Source of the DNA: Pseudomonas sp. 8O
Lineage (GTDB): Bacteria; Pseudomonadota; Gammaproteobacteria; Pseudomonadales; Pseudomonadaceae
NCBI RefSeq assembly: GCF_902506495.1
Contig: NZ_LR733264.1
Coordinates: 558,001 to 622,000 of the forward strand
DNA: 64,000 nucleotides
Direction of reading: 5' to 3'
Positions 41,757 to 50,961 of this stretch are shown piece by piece (the stretch's first letter is position 1; every line of letters begins with the position of its first letter). The notes beneath the pieces were generated by a model. That model was given only the letters and a program-made list of their open reading frames with translations. It did not search any database and was not told the origin of the DNA. The position numbers were made by a program, and so were the translations under genes.

Positions 41757-42764
41757 TTAGTCGTCATCATTTGGCGCTTTTATTAGTTGACGATTGTAAT
41801 GCTTGTCAAATTCCTTGAGTATATTTGGGCTATAGAATTTCTTTTTTTGTCCTTTCTCATTGGAGGGGTCTAATAGTCTTGTTTTACATAGCTTTTCGTC
41901 TTGTTCGAGAGCTTTCTTTAGAGCGTAGAAATCTTTGTTGAAACTAAAGTTTGTGTAGCGATTTGTTAGCTTTGCTTTTAAGTTATTGAAGCTCAGAGGA
42001 TATCTGTCCATGATGCTCTCTTCTTCTATTCTTATTGGGGTTGCATCTTCAGATCGACTCAAGCGAACCTCTGCGTTTCCTTTCTCGGTATTTTTATGTA
42101 GACGCATGTCTATCTTTACTAATAAGCTGTAGTTGTCCCCTTCTTTGCTTGGGTTCTTCATTGCGTCGATCATTGAAAGTAGCTTTTTCTCCTGCTGGGA
42201 AAGAACTATTCCTTCAGCTACTCCGAAATTTCTTACAAAAGCCAGTGGCATTAGAAAAATATGGTATTGGGAGAAGTCTACACCAAACCATTGCCGGGCT
42301 AGCGCTATGTAGTTCACCAGAGAGGCTGTTGCTATTTCTTGTATCTTAAGTTCTACGGCGCCTGTCTTGTTGACTAGGTGTATGGAGTTGTCTCGAATCT
42401 CCGTAAGAAGTTCTAGGTTTGAAAATACTGCTTGTGATATGTCATCTTTGTAATCGTTTTTTAGCTTGCGGCATGCCTTGTAAAGCCCAATGGATACTGG
42501 GTTTCCCGATCGGTTAAGTTTTCTATATTTTTTCTGTGACTTATCGCCGTTGGCTAGGGTTCGCTTTTCATACTCAAAAATCGAGCTGACTTTGTTTTTC
42601 TCAAGTTGAAGGATGCGGGCCTTGAGAAGTAGTTCCCAGCTATTAATGGCTAGGATGGAAAAGGTTTCTTCACGATAGAAGAAATTTGGTTTGTTGTAAG
42701 TTTCGATGGCCGCGAGCATCGCGTCTATGGACTTTTTTAGCAGTAGCTTTGACCTGGACTGCAT
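41757..42764 (-). CDS. DUF3644 protein, HEPN-superfamily
   Basis: 335 residues. The N-terminal block (LLLKKSIDAMLAAIETYNKP, FYREETFSILAINSWELLLK) is the DUF3644 hallmark. It also has R-x4-H (Arg124 and His129 in RDNSIHL), consistent with DUF3644 belonging to the HEPN superfamily. The gene is strikingly AT-rich for this chromosome, uses AAA/TTT codons freely, and is the best evidence of recent transfer here. It is encoded tail-to-tail with the HEPN gene on its left. DUF3644 proteins often occur in mobile or defence regions. A role against phage is inferred only. Confidence 0.8.
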   Translation of the reverse strand: MQSRSKLLLKKSIDAMLAAIETYNKPNFFYREETFSILAINSWELLLKARILQLEKNKVSSIFEYEKRTLANGDKSQKKYRKLNRSGNPVSIGLYKACRKLKNDYKDDISQAVFSNLELLTEIRDNSIHLVNKTGAVELKIQEIATASLVNYIALARQWFGVDFSQYHIFLMPLAFVRNFGVAEGIVLSQQEKKLLSMIDAMKNPSKEGDNYSLLVKIDMRLHKNTEKGNAEVRLSRSEDATPIRIEEESIMDRYPLSFNNLKAKLTNRYTNFSFNKDFYALKKALEQDEKLCKTRLLDPSNEKGQKKKFYSPNILKEFDKHYNRQLIKAPNDDD

Positions 42765-42774
42765 TCGCGTACTC

Positions 42775-42806
42775 CAATAAAAAAGCCCCGCACTAGGCGG
42801 GGCTTT
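42775..42806 (-). terminator. Rho-independent terminator of nrdB
   Basis: On the minus strand AAAGCCCCGCC-TAGT-GCGGGGCTTTTTTATTGG. A strong stem plus T run about 70 nt past the nrdB stop, and just upstream of the DUF3644 start. It marks the right-hand edge of the accessory island. Confidence 0.9.
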
Positions 42807-42874
42807 CTATTCAAACTTCAACCCCAACATCCCTGGCAGGTGTAGGGTCAATTTACTCTGATGTCAGCGAGCCA

Positions 42875-44125
42875 TCAATCCCAGCTCAACGCCCCACCAG
42901 TCTGATACTCGATCACGCGGGTCTCGAAGAAGTTCTTCTCCTTCTTCAGGTCCATGATCTCGCTCATCCACGGGAAGGGGTTGGTGGTGCCTGGGTACTC
43001 TTCCTTCAGGCCGATCTGGGTCAGGCGGCGGTTGGCGATGAATTTGAGGTAGTCCTCCATCATCGCGGCGTTCATGCCCAGTACGCCGCGCGGCATGGTG
43101 TCACGCGCGTATTCGATCTCCAGCTGGGTGCCCTGCAGGATCATCTGGGTCGCTTCGTCCTTCATCTGGGCGTCCCACAGGTGTGGGTTCTCGATCTTGA
43201 TCTGGTTGATCACGTCGATGCCGAAGTTCAGGTGCATGGACTCGTCACGCAGGATGTACTGGAACTGCTCGGCGGTGCCGGTCATCTTGTTGCGGCGGCC
43301 CATGGAGAGGATCTGGGTGAAGCCGCAGTAGAAGAAGATGCCTTCCAGTACGCAGTAGTAGGCGATCAGGTTTCGCAGGAACTGGCGGTCGGTTTCCGGG
43401 GTGCCGGTCTCGAACTTGGGATCGGAGATCGAGCGGGTGTACTTCAGACCCCAGGAGGCTTTCTTCGCGACGCTCGGGATCTCGTGGTACATGTTGAAGA
43501 TCTCGCCTTCATCCATGCCCAGCGACTCGATGCAGTACTGATAGGCGTGGGTGTGGATCGCTTCCTCGAAGGCCTGGCGCAGGATGTACTGGCGGCACTC
43601 GGGGTTGGTGATCAGGCGGTACACGGCCAGGACCAGGTTGTTGGCAACCAGGCTGTCAGCGGTGGAGAAGAAGCCGAGGTTGCGCATGACGATGCGACGC
43701 TCGTCTTCGGTGAGGCCGTCTGTGCTCTTCCACAGCGCGATGTCGGCGTTCATGTTCACTTCCTGCGGCATCCAGTGGTTGGCGCAACCATCCAGATACT
43801 TCTGCCAGGCCCAGTCGTACTTGAAGGGTACGAGCTGGTTGAGGTCGGCGCGGGCGTTGATCATCTGCTTGTCGCCGACCTGTACGCGCGCGGAAGCGCC
43901 TTCGAGGTCGTCCAGGCCTTCCTGGATGTCGAGGTCGTTCAGGGCTTTCTTGGCGCGAGCGATGGCCTCGGAGTCGTTGGCGTCGACGGCGCGAGCCTGC
44001 TCGACCGAGCCGGCAGCTTCGCTGTCGAGCTTGTCGAAGTTGGTGCCGGCGCTCTGTGCGTTGGCGTTGCTTGCGGCGGCTGCTTCTGCGCCGTCTTCCT
44101 TGTCGAATTCATCCCAGCTCAGCAT
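42875..44125 (-). CDS. nrdB: Ribonucleotide reductase class Ia, beta subunit (NrdB)
   Basis: 416 residues, the long form seen in Pseudomonas with an N-terminal extension ([15 protein letters not shown] and more) before the R2 core. The di-iron/tyrosyl radical core includes the [20 protein letters not shown] segment with the Glu and His ligands, and the C-terminal R1-binding peptide ends GALSWD. NrdB supplies the radical for NrdA to reduce NDPs to dNDPs. It is separated from nrdA by 434 bp that include a large inverted repeat. Confidence 0.96.
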   Translation of the reverse strand: MLSWDEFDKEDGAEAAAASNANAQSAGTNFDKLDSEAAGSVEQARAVDANDSEAIARAKKALNDLDIQEGLDDLEGASARVQVGDKQMINARADLNQLVPFKYDWAWQKYLDGCANHWMPQEVNMNADIALWKSTDGLTEDERRIVMRNLGFFSTADSLVANNLVLAVYRLITNPECRQYILRQAFEEAIHTHAYQYCIESLGMDEGEIFNMYHEIPSVAKKASWGLKYTRSISDPKFETGTPETDRQFLRNLIAYYCVLEGIFFYCGFTQILSMGRRNKMTGTAEQFQYILRDESMHLNFGIDVINQIKIENPHLWDAQMKDEATQMILQGTQLEIEYARDTMPRGVLGMNAAMMEDYLKFIANRRLTQIGLKEEYPGTTNPFPWMSEIMDLKKEKNFFETRVIEYQTGGALSWD

Positions 44126-44321
44126 GGCTTGGCTCCTGCGTGAGGGCCGGTGAATAAACCGGCCTGTATGGATATACAGATAATTTGAATTATGTTCCGT
44201 TGCGTGATGCGCGCAAGGGTGAAACGGGTACCACTGGTCAGCAGACGGTGGATGGCTGGCTGACCGTTGCCCCTCGACCCGGAGGAGGAGGGGCGGGAAT
44301 TTGGTGGGGAGCGGTGGCCCT

Positions 44322-44368
44322 GTAGGAGCGGATTTATCCGCGAGCTTCGCGGCTGAAGCCGCTCCTAC
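44322..44368. repeat. REP palindrome GTAGGAGCGGATTTATCCGC...GCTCCTAC
   Basis: Inverted arms GTAGGAGCGG and CCGCTCCTAC surround TTATCCGCGAGCTTCGCGG. Same class as 4151 and 63655. Confidence 0.8.
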
Positions 44369-44462
44369 GGAAAGAGCCTTCCCTCTCCCTGGTTCGATCT
44401 GTGTGTTGCTCTAGCTTTTAATCCAGCTATCGAGCGTGCAGCTGAGCGAGTGAGCGCTAGGC

Positions 44463-44523
44463 GCCTGGTAGGTCGGAGCCCCTGAGCGTACGCATGTACG
44501 TGATGGGGGCCGGCCTACCAGGC
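44463..44523. repeat. Large imperfect inverted repeat downstream of nrdA
   Basis: Arms GCCTGGTAGG and CCTACCAGGC with inner GGAGCCCC/GGGGGCC and a central CGTACGCATGTACG. It ends 37 nt past the nrdA stop. Possible transcript-stabilising hairpin. No T run, so not a simple terminator. Confidence 0.6.
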
Positions 44524-44559
44524 AACGACGCGGGCGCCGCTCAGATCCACGCGAAAGCC

Positions 44560-47469
44560 TTACTGACAAGCTTCGCAGTCGGGTTCGTCGATGGCACAGG
44601 CTTTTGGTACGGGCGCCGGGGCCGGTGCAGCTTGTTGCGCCGGAGCCTGGGCCTTGGCCGAGAAGCCGTCATCACCACCAGCAGATACCGCGTTGAGCTT
44701 GCCGGTGTTGATGGTGGACTTCTCGGTGCTGGTGGCGGCCAGGGCACGGAGGTAGTAGGTGGTTTTCAGACCACGGAACCAGGCCATGCGGTAGGTCACG
44801 TCCAGCTTCTTGCCCGAGGCGCCGGCGATGTACAGGTTCAGCGACTGCGCCTGGTCGATCCACTTCTGGCGACGGCTGGCAGCGTCGACGATCCACTTGG
44901 TTTCCACTTCGAACGCGGTGGCGTACAGGTCCTTGAGGTCCTGCGGGATGCGCTCGATCTGCTGCACGGAGCCGTCGTAGTACTTCAGGTCGTTGACCAT
45001 GACGCTGTCCCACAGGCCGCGGTTCTTCAGGTCGCGCACGAGGTAGGGGTTGATCACGGTGAATTCGCCGGAGAGGTTCGATTTCACGTACAGGTTCTGG
45101 TAGGTCGGCTCGATGGACTGCGACACGCCAATGATGTTGGAGATGGTCGCGGTCGGCGCGATGGCCATGATGTTCGAGTTACGAATGCCTTTCTTCACGC
45201 GCTCGCGGATCGGCGCCCAGTCCAGCGATTCGGACAGGTCGACGTCGATGTACTTCTGGCCGCGGGACTCGATGAGGATCTGCTGCGAGTCCAGCGGCAG
45301 GATGCCTTTGCTCCACAGCGAGCCTTCGAAGGTGCTGTAGGCGCCGCGCTCTTCGGCCAGGTCACAGGAAGCCTGGATGGCGTAGTAGCTGATGGCTTCC
45401 ATCGACTTGTCGGCGAACTCGACGGCAGCGTCGGAGCCGTAGGCGATGTGCTGCAGGTACAGGGCGTCCTGGAAGCCCATCAGGCCGAGGCCGACCGGAC
45501 GGTGCTTGAAGTTGGAGTTACGTGCCTGGTCGACGCTGTAGTAGTTGATGTCGATGACGTTATCGAGCATGCGTACAGCGGTCTTCACGGTACGGCCGAG
45601 CTTCTCGATGTCCAGCTTGCCGTCGGTGATGTGGTTGACCAGATTGACCGAACCCAGGTTGCAGACGGCGATCTCGTCCTTGTTGGTGTTCAGGGTGATC
45701 TCGGTGCACAGGTTGGAGCTGTGTACCACGCCCACGTGCTGCTGCGGGCTGCGCAGGTTGCACGGGTCCTTGAAGGTCAGCCATGGGTGGCCGGTCTCGA
45801 ACAGCATCGAGAGCATCTTGCGCCACAGGTCCTTGGCCTGGATGGTCTTGTACAGCTTGATCTTGCCGTACTCGATCAGGGCTTCGTAGTACTCGTAGCG
45901 CTCTTCGAAGGCCTTGCCGGTCAGGTCGTGCAGGTCCGGTACTTCGCTCGGGCTGAACAGGGTCCACTTGCCGTCTTCGAAGACGCGCTTCATGAACAGG
46001 TCCGGAATCCAGTTGGCGGTGTTCATGTCGTGGGTACGACGACGGTCGTCACCGGTGTTCTTGCGCAGTTCGAGGAATTCCTCGATGTCCATGTGCCAGG
46101 TTTCCAGGTAGGCGCAGACCGCGCCCTTGCGCTTGCCGCCCTGGTTGACCGCCACGGCGGTGTCGTTGACCACTTTGAGGAAGGGCACGACGCCCTGGGA
46201 TTTGCCGTTGGTGCCCTTGATGTAGGAGCCCAGCGCGCGCACCGGGGTCCAGTCGTTGCCCAGGCCGCCAGCGAATTTGCTCAGCATGGCGTTGTCGTGG
46301 ATGGCGCCGTAGATGCCCGACAGGTCGTCCGGCACGGTGGTCAGGTAGCAGGAGGACAGCTGCGGACGCAGGGTGCCGGCGTTGAACAGGGTCGGGGTCG
46401 ACGCCATGTAGTCGAACGAGGACAGCAGGTTGTAGAACTCGATGGCGCGGTCTTCGCGGTTCTTCGGCTCTTCGATGGCCAGGCCCATGGCCACGCGCAT
46501 GAAGAACACCTGCGGCAGTTCGAAGCGGATGCCGTCCTTGTGGATGAAGTAGCGGTCGTACAGGGTCTGCAGGCCCAGGTAGGTGAACTGCTGGTCGCGC
46601 TCGTGGTTCAGCGCCTTGCCCAGCTTCTCCAGGTCGTACTCTTTGAGTTTCGGGTCGAGCAGCTCGAACTGCGCGCCGGCTTCGACGTAGGCCGGCAGGG
46701 CCTTCGCGTACAGCTCGGCCATCTCGTGGTGAGTGGCGCTGGTGGTGATGTTGAGGAAGCTCAGGGCCTCGGCGCGGATGTTGTCCATCAGCAGGCGGGC
46801 GGTGACGTAGCTGTAGTTCGGCTCACGCTCGACCAGAGTACGGGCGGTCATCACCAGGGCGGTGTTGACGTCTTTCTCGGCAACGCCGTCGTACAGGTTC
46901 TTCAGGGTTTCGCGCTCGATCAGCGAACCATCGACCTCGGCCAGGCCTTCGCAGGCTTCACGAATGATGGTCTGCAGGCGGCCCATGTCCAGCGGCTGCA
47001 GTTCACCGCCTGCGGTGGTGATGCGGATGCTCGGGTGCGGCTGGGCGATGTCGCTGCCGGCATTGGCGCTCTTGCGCTTGTTGGCCTGGGCTTCGCGGTA
47101 GATCACGTAGTCGCGGGCGACTTTCTGCTCGCCGGCGCGCATCAGGGCCAGTTCGACCTGGTCCTGGATCTCTTCGATGTGGATGGTGCCGCCGGACGGC
47201 ATGCGACGTTTGAAGGTGGCAGTGACCTGCTCGGTCAGGCGCGCGACGGTGTCGTGGATACGCGACGAAGCGGCTGCGGTGCCGCCTTCTACTGCGAGGA
47301 AGGCCTTGGTGATGGCGACGGTGATCTTGTCATCGGTGTAAGGGACGACAGTGCCGTTGCGCTTGATCACACGCAGTTGGCCGGGGGCGGTGGCAGCCAG
47401 ATCCTGGGAGGATTCAGCGGCCTGCGGCGCCACGGCCTGCGGGTTCTCGCGAGTAGTGTCGGTATGCAT
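44560..47469 (-). CDS. nrdA: Ribonucleotide reductase class Ia, alpha subunit (NrdA)
   Basis: 969 residues. The N-terminus has two consecutive ATP-cone domains (RVIKRNGTVVPYTDDKITVA about 35-55 and IRITTAGGELQPLDMGRLQT about 145-165), as in P. aeruginosa. Catalytic-core motifs include NAGTLRPQLSSCYL and SSNLCTEITLN, and the C-terminal redox cysteines are DCEACQ. The start MHTDTTREN at 47469 has GGAG upstream, and a longer frame is not supported. NrdA reduces NDPs at the core Cys and is allosterically controlled through the ATP-cones. The long leader holds NrdR-like boxes. Confidence 0.96.
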   Translation of the reverse strand: MHTDTTRENPQAVAPQAAESSQDLAATAPGQLRVIKRNGTVVPYTDDKITVAITKAFLAVEGGTAAASSRIHDTVARLTEQVTATFKRRMPSGGTIHIEEIQDQVELALMRAGEQKVARDYVIYREAQANKRKSANAGSDIAQPHPSIRITTAGGELQPLDMGRLQTIIREACEGLAEVDGSLIERETLKNLYDGVAEKDVNTALVMTARTLVEREPNYSYVTARLLMDNIRAEALSFLNITTSATHHEMAELYAKALPAYVEAGAQFELLDPKLKEYDLEKLGKALNHERDQQFTYLGLQTLYDRYFIHKDGIRFELPQVFFMRVAMGLAIEEPKNREDRAIEFYNLLSSFDYMASTPTLFNAGTLRPQLSSCYLTTVPDDLSGIYGAIHDNAMLSKFAGGLGNDWTPVRALGSYIKGTNGKSQGVVPFLKVVNDTAVAVNQGGKRKGAVCAYLETWHMDIEEFLELRKNTGDDRRRTHDMNTANWIPDLFMKRVFEDGKWTLFSPSEVPDLHDLTGKAFEERYEYYEALIEYGKIKLYKTIQAKDLWRKMLSMLFETGHPWLTFKDPCNLRSPQQHVGVVHSSNLCTEITLNTNKDEIAVCNLGSVNLVNHITDGKLDIEKLGRTVKTAVRMLDNVIDINYYSVDQARNSNFKHRPVGLGLMGFQDALYLQHIAYGSDAAVEFADKSMEAISYYAIQASCDLAEERGAYSTFEGSLWSKGILPLDSQQILIESRGQKYIDVDLSESLDWAPIRERVKKGIRNSNIMAIAPTATISNIIGVSQSIEPTYQNLYVKSNLSGEFTVINPYLVRDLKNRGLWDSVMVNDLKYYDGSVQQIERIPQDLKDLYATAFEVETKWIVDAASRRQKWIDQAQSLNLYIAGASGKKLDVTYRMAWFRGLKTTYYLRALAATSTEKSTINTGKLNAVSAGGDDGFSAKAQAPAQQAAPAPAPVPKACAIDEPDCEACQ

Positions 47470-47546
47470 GGAGATCTCCGTGTTCTGTAATTTTTGGTTG
47501 GACGTCACGATTAGAAACCGTGCCCTGTCCGCCGTTCATTCCATTA

Positions 47547-47688
47547 ACAGGCTGTTGAAAAACTACCTGCGTTGGCAATCCTGCGTTAAAAACGACCTCA
47601 AAATGCTCATTTACAACACGTAAACTGCGCTTTTTCGGTCGTTTTTGCCTTGTCTTGCCTGCCTCGCCTACGTTTTTCAACGGCCTGT
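47547..47688. mobile_element. MITE-like element with terminal inverted repeats, 142 bp
   Basis: Ends ACAGGCTGTTGAAAAACTAC and (reverse strand) ACAGGCCGTTGAAAAACGTA form imperfect 24-bp inverted repeats. Internal part is AT-rich (AAAACGACCTCAAAATGC and GTAAACTGCGCTTTTTCG). No ORF, no obvious target duplication. It separates nrdA from its NrdR box. Confidence 0.7.
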
Positions 47689-47812
47689 GAACAACTTGGC
47701 CGCACGCGGCAGCGGGGCCGGGTACGGGGTGTTGCAAGAGCGGGCAGGGTGGGCACGACTTCAATTGCCGTCCTGGCGCATAAGTCACAGCGGGGCATTA
47801 CCACACCCCGCC

Positions 47813-47828
47813 TACTACATATAGTGGT
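47813..47828. promoter_or_regulatory. NrdR-like box 1
   Basis: CTACTACATATAGTGG. The core CTACATATAG matches 9 of 10 of the NrdR core CwAtATaTwG. It lies about 345 bp from the nrdA start. Confidence 0.6.
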
Positions 47829-48089
47829 CGACTGGCGGATAAGACCGCTGTCTGACCGGCTCACGCGCAACGTCTAGCGTTGCTGCGTGGCTGTAACCCA
47901 GGCCAGGCCTGGATCAGGGCAAAACGGTTAGCCGGATCATCTGGGAAACCCTGTGAAAAGGGCTTGCGCGATTCGTTCTTTTTGTATCCGGTTTTCTGTG
48001 GCAACCCAATATCTGGTGTGTGCCACTCGATAGGGATACAAGATAGTGCGCTGTTGGAGGCATTGCAAGGCGCTAGAAAAAGAACTGCC

Positions 48090-48098
48090 TGTGGATAA
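48090..48098. promoter_or_regulatory. DnaA box TGTGGATAA
   Basis: Exact complement of the perfect DnaA box TTATCCACA. DnaA controls nrdAB in E. coli, so the location fits, but a single box could be chance. Confidence 0.5.
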
Positions 48099-48229
48099 GC
48101 TGTGAGTGCCTTGTGGGTGTTAACAGCGTAGCCCGCGTGTTCTCTGGCTCTGGCTGCTGATGACCGTTCGTCGCCCCTGGAAGAAGGTTTTCAGCGACGT
48201 GGCGAAGCTGTTCGGCGGTGCACAGAGTA

Positions 48230-48245
48230 CTACTATATATAGTGC
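48230..48245. promoter_or_regulatory. NrdR-like box 2
   Basis: CTACTATATATAGTGC. The core CTATATATAG matches CwAtATaTwG at all 10 positions. It is 417 bp from box 1 and about 130 bp before the response-regulator gene, so it may control either side. Confidence 0.6.
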
Positions 48246-48375
48246 TCTTGGCATGTGCTGTGCTTAACCAGACACCAGGTCCGGGCGCTGGTTTGTCGCT
48301 CGCGCCGAGACACGCTCAGCCCCTAGAATGGCCGCTGTGTTTGCGGCGCTTGCCGGTATGCAAAGGGGAAAGGGT

Positions 48376-49131
48376 GTGGAACAAGAAGCGTGGCAGATTC
48401 TGATCGTCGAGGATGACCAGCGCCTGGCGCAGTTGACCCGCGAGTATCTGGAGGGCAACGGCCTGCGTGTGTCCATCGAAGCCGATGGCGCGCGTGCGGC
48501 AGCGCGGATTCTCGCCGAGCAACCGCACCTGGTGATCCTCGATCTGATGCTGCCGGGTGAAGACGGCCTGAGCATCTGCCGCAAGGTGCGCAGCGGCTAC
48601 AAGGGGCCGATCCTCATGCTCACCGCGCGCACCGACGACATGGATCAGGTGCTGGGCCTGGAGATGGGCGCCGATGACTACGTGTGCAAACCCGTGCGCC
48701 CGCGCGTGCTGTTGGCGCGCATTCGTGCGCTGTTGCGCCGCCGCGAGGGCAGCGAGAGCGAGCGTGACGAGGGTCAGCCAAGGCGTCTGCAGTTCGGCGC
48801 GCTGGCCATCGACAGCGCCATGCGCGAAGCGTGGCTGGGCGAGCAGGGCATCGAGCTGACCAGCGCCGAGTTCGACCTGCTCTGGCTGCTGGCGGCCAAC
48901 GCCGGGCGCATCCTGTCGCGCGAGGAGATCTTCAACTCCCTGCGCGGTATCGAATATGACGGTCAGGACCGTTCCATCGACGTGCGCATTTCGCGCATCC
49001 GCCCGAAGATCGGCGATGACCCGATGCATCCACGGATGATCAAGACGGTACGCAGCAAGGGCTATCTGTTCGTCGCCGAGGCCGCCGAGGCGCTGCCGTT
49101 CGGTGATGCGCCACCGATCCTGCGCGATTGA
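48376..49131 (+). CDS. OmpR-family response regulator (RstA-like)
   Basis: 251 residues. GTG start at 48376 preceded by GGGGAAAGG. Receiver domain: acidic pocket VEDDQRLAQL, phospho-acceptor Asp in LVILDLMLPGEDGL, Lys in DDYVCKPVRP. C-terminal winged helix (ELTSAEFDLLWLLAANAGRI, RSIDVRISRIRPKIGDD, KTVRSKGYLF). It binds DNA after phosphorylation by the kinase encoded next. The order nrdB-nrdA-RR-HK is the one I recall from P. aeruginosa (PA1155 to PA1158). Confidence 0.92.
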   Translation: MEQEAWQILIVEDDQRLAQLTREYLEGNGLRVSIEADGARAAARILAEQPHLVILDLMLPGEDGLSICRKVRSGYKGPILMLTARTDDMDQVLGLEMGADDYVCKPVRPRVLLARIRALLRRREGSESERDEGQPRRLQFGALAIDSAMREAWLGEQGIELTSAEFDLLWLLAANAGRILSREEIFNSLRGIEYDGQDRSIDVRISRIRPKIGDDPMHPRMIKTVRSKGYLFVAEAAEALPFGDAPPILRD

Positions 49132-49141
49132 TCGGGCAGCC

Positions 49142-50749
49142 ATGAACTCGATCTTCCTGCGCATCTATGGCGGCATGCTCGCCGCGCTGGTGCTGGTTGC
49201 GCTGCTGGGGGTCGGCACCCTGCACCTGGTCAACGAGGTGCGCGGTGATCAGTATCGCGAAGGCCTGGCGCGCGGCACCTTTCGCCTGATGGCGGACAAC
49301 CTGCTGCCGATGAACGAGGTGGAGCGCAAACGCGCCCTGGTGGTGTGGTCGCGCCTGCTCGGCATTCCGCTGGAACTGCAGGCCCTGAGCGAGGTGCCGC
49401 TGGAAAGCAGCGAGCGCAATCGCCTGCAGCGCGGCCACGTGCTGGTGCAGCAGACCGGCCCGCATTCGGCCAAGGTCTATGGCCTGCTCGATGGCAAGCA
49501 GCCGCTGCTGTTGACTGGCGAGATCCAGCAGATCAGCGAGCAGTTGGCGCGGGCCACCAACTACCTGTTGATCGACGAACTGGTTCGCTACCCGGTGCAT
49601 GAGCAGCCGCAGCGCCTGGCCGAGCTGAAGGCGGCCAAGCAGTTCGGCTTCGACCTGCAGCTGGTACGACTCGAAGAGGCCACTATCGACCCCGACCAGC
49701 GGCGCCGCATCGACGAGGGCGATACGGTGATGGCGCTGGGCAAGGGCGGCGACTCCATCTACGTGTTCTCCGGCATCGTCGATACGCCCTGGGTGCTGGA
49801 GATCGGCCCGCTGTACCAGATGAACCCTTATCCGCCGCAGCTGCTGGTGTTGATCGGTGCGCTGGGCCTGAGCCTGATCGGCTTGATCGTCTACCTGCTG
49901 GTGCGCTCGCTGGAGCAGCGCCTGCGTGCGCTCGAAGGCGCGGCCACGCACATTGCCAGTGGTCGTCTGGATGCGCGGGTGCCGGCTCGCGGCGCGGACT
50001 CGGTAGGACGCCTGGCCAGCAGCTTCAATGCCATGGCCGAGCACTTGCAGACGTCCCTGAGCACCCAGCGCGAGCTGGTGCGCGCAGTGTCCCACGAGCT
50101 GCGCACGCCGGTGGCGCGGCTGCGTTTCGGCCTGGAGATGATTGCCGATGCGCCGAACGAAAGTACCCGGCGCAAATACATGGACGGCATGGACAGCGAT
50201 ATCCAGGACCTCGACAAGCTGGTCGACGAGATGCTGACCTACGCGCGCCTGGAGCAGGGCTCGCCGGCCCTGAACTTCCAGCAGGTGGAGCTCAAGGCGC
50301 TCATCGATCAGGTGATCGACGAGTTGGCGCCGCTGAGCAACAAGGTGCGGGTGGAGTGTGGTGCGGTGCTCAGCGTGCAGGCCGAGGGCGCCTGCTGGGT
50401 CGAGGCCGAGCCGCGCTACCTGCACCGTGCGCTGCAGAATCTGGTGAGCAACGCCATGCGCTATGCCGAAGGCAAGGTGCTGATCAGTTGCCAGGTCGGC
50501 TACAAGCGTTGCCGCATCGACGTCGAGGATGACGGGCCTGGCGTGCCGGAAGAAGCCTGGGAGCGCCTGTTCAGCCCCTTCCTGCGTCTCGACGACAGCC
50601 GCACGCGGGCCTCTGGCGGGCATGGCCTGGGGCTGTCCATCGTGCGCCGGATCATCTACTGGCACGGCGGTCGGGCGCAGATCGGTCGCAGCGACAGCCT
50701 CGGCGGGGCACGTTTCAGCCTGGTGTGGCCTCGGCGGCAGGGGGAGTAA
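49142..50749 (+). CDS. Sensor histidine kinase (RstB-like)
   Basis: 535 residues. The N-terminal hydrophobic helix (about 8-28), a long periplasmic sensor (about 30-235), a second membrane helix (about 238-258) and a HAMP linker are followed by HisKA with the phospho-His in VSHELRTPVARL and an ATPase domain (NLVSNAMRYAEG, DDGPGVPEEAWERLF, GGHGLGLSIVRR). It is 10 nt after the regulator gene, in one operon. The stimulus is unknown. RstB-type kinases in other bacteria answer to acid or envelope signals. Confidence 0.92.
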   Translation: MNSIFLRIYGGMLAALVLVALLGVGTLHLVNEVRGDQYREGLARGTFRLMADNLLPMNEVERKRALVVWSRLLGIPLELQALSEVPLESSERNRLQRGHVLVQQTGPHSAKVYGLLDGKQPLLLTGEIQQISEQLARATNYLLIDELVRYPVHEQPQRLAELKAAKQFGFDLQLVRLEEATIDPDQRRRIDEGDTVMALGKGGDSIYVFSGIVDTPWVLEIGPLYQMNPYPPQLLVLIGALGLSLIGLIVYLLVRSLEQRLRALEGAATHIASGRLDARVPARGADSVGRLASSFNAMAEHLQTSLSTQRELVRAVSHELRTPVARLRFGLEMIADAPNESTRRKYMDGMDSDIQDLDKLVDEMLTYARLEQGSPALNFQQVELKALIDQVIDELAPLSNKVRVECGAVLSVQAEGACWVEAEPRYLHRALQNLVSNAMRYAEGKVLISCQVGYKRCRIDVEDDGPGVPEEAWERLFSPFLRLDDSRTRASGGHGLGLSIVRRIIYWHGGRAQIGRSDSLGGARFSLVWPRRQGE

Positions 50750-50771
50750 GGCGCGATTGCGTGTCGGGCTC

Positions 50772-50930
50772 GGTGCGCACGGCGCACCCTACTGCTCCCG
50801 GATTTCATCCGGGCTACGCCGCGACCGCCGCCCGACCGATCCACCATGGTGCCTGGGTGGTGGATGGGAAAAGCGTCATCCACCCTACGTAGCGCACTGT
50901 GCAGTGACCGTAGGGTGCGCCGCGCGCACC
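50772..50930. repeat. REP-like cluster between rstB-like and pcpS genes
   Basis: GGTGCGCACGGCGCACCCTA at 50772-50792, GTAGGGTGCGCCGCGCGCAC at 50910-50930, with the GTGGATG...CATCCACCCTAC class at 50859-50887 between. Three REP types in 160 bp. Confidence 0.8.
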
Positions 50931-50961
50931 GGGTTTCCATCTATGACAGGCTGCCCCGTGG

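Larger units (their letters stand above)
44126..44559. other. 434-bp nrdA-nrdB intergenic region
   Basis: Contains the REP palindrome at 44322-44368 and a large imperfect inverted repeat at 44463-44523. No promoter could be defined. Otherwise nothing was seen. Confidence 0.5.
47470..48375. other. 906-bp regulatory region between nrdA and the two-component genes
   Basis: No gene. Holds a MITE-like element (47547-47688), two NrdR-like boxes (47813-47828, 48230-48245) and a perfect DnaA box (48090-48098). Promoters for divergent transcription are expected. Confidence 0.7.

Noticed and set aside
44494..47490. A 998-codon plus-strand frame antisense to nrdA
   Set aside because: High GC bias at third positions leaves the antisense strand of nrdA open. 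Its protein is low-complexity and lacks any domain, and nrdA is unambiguous.
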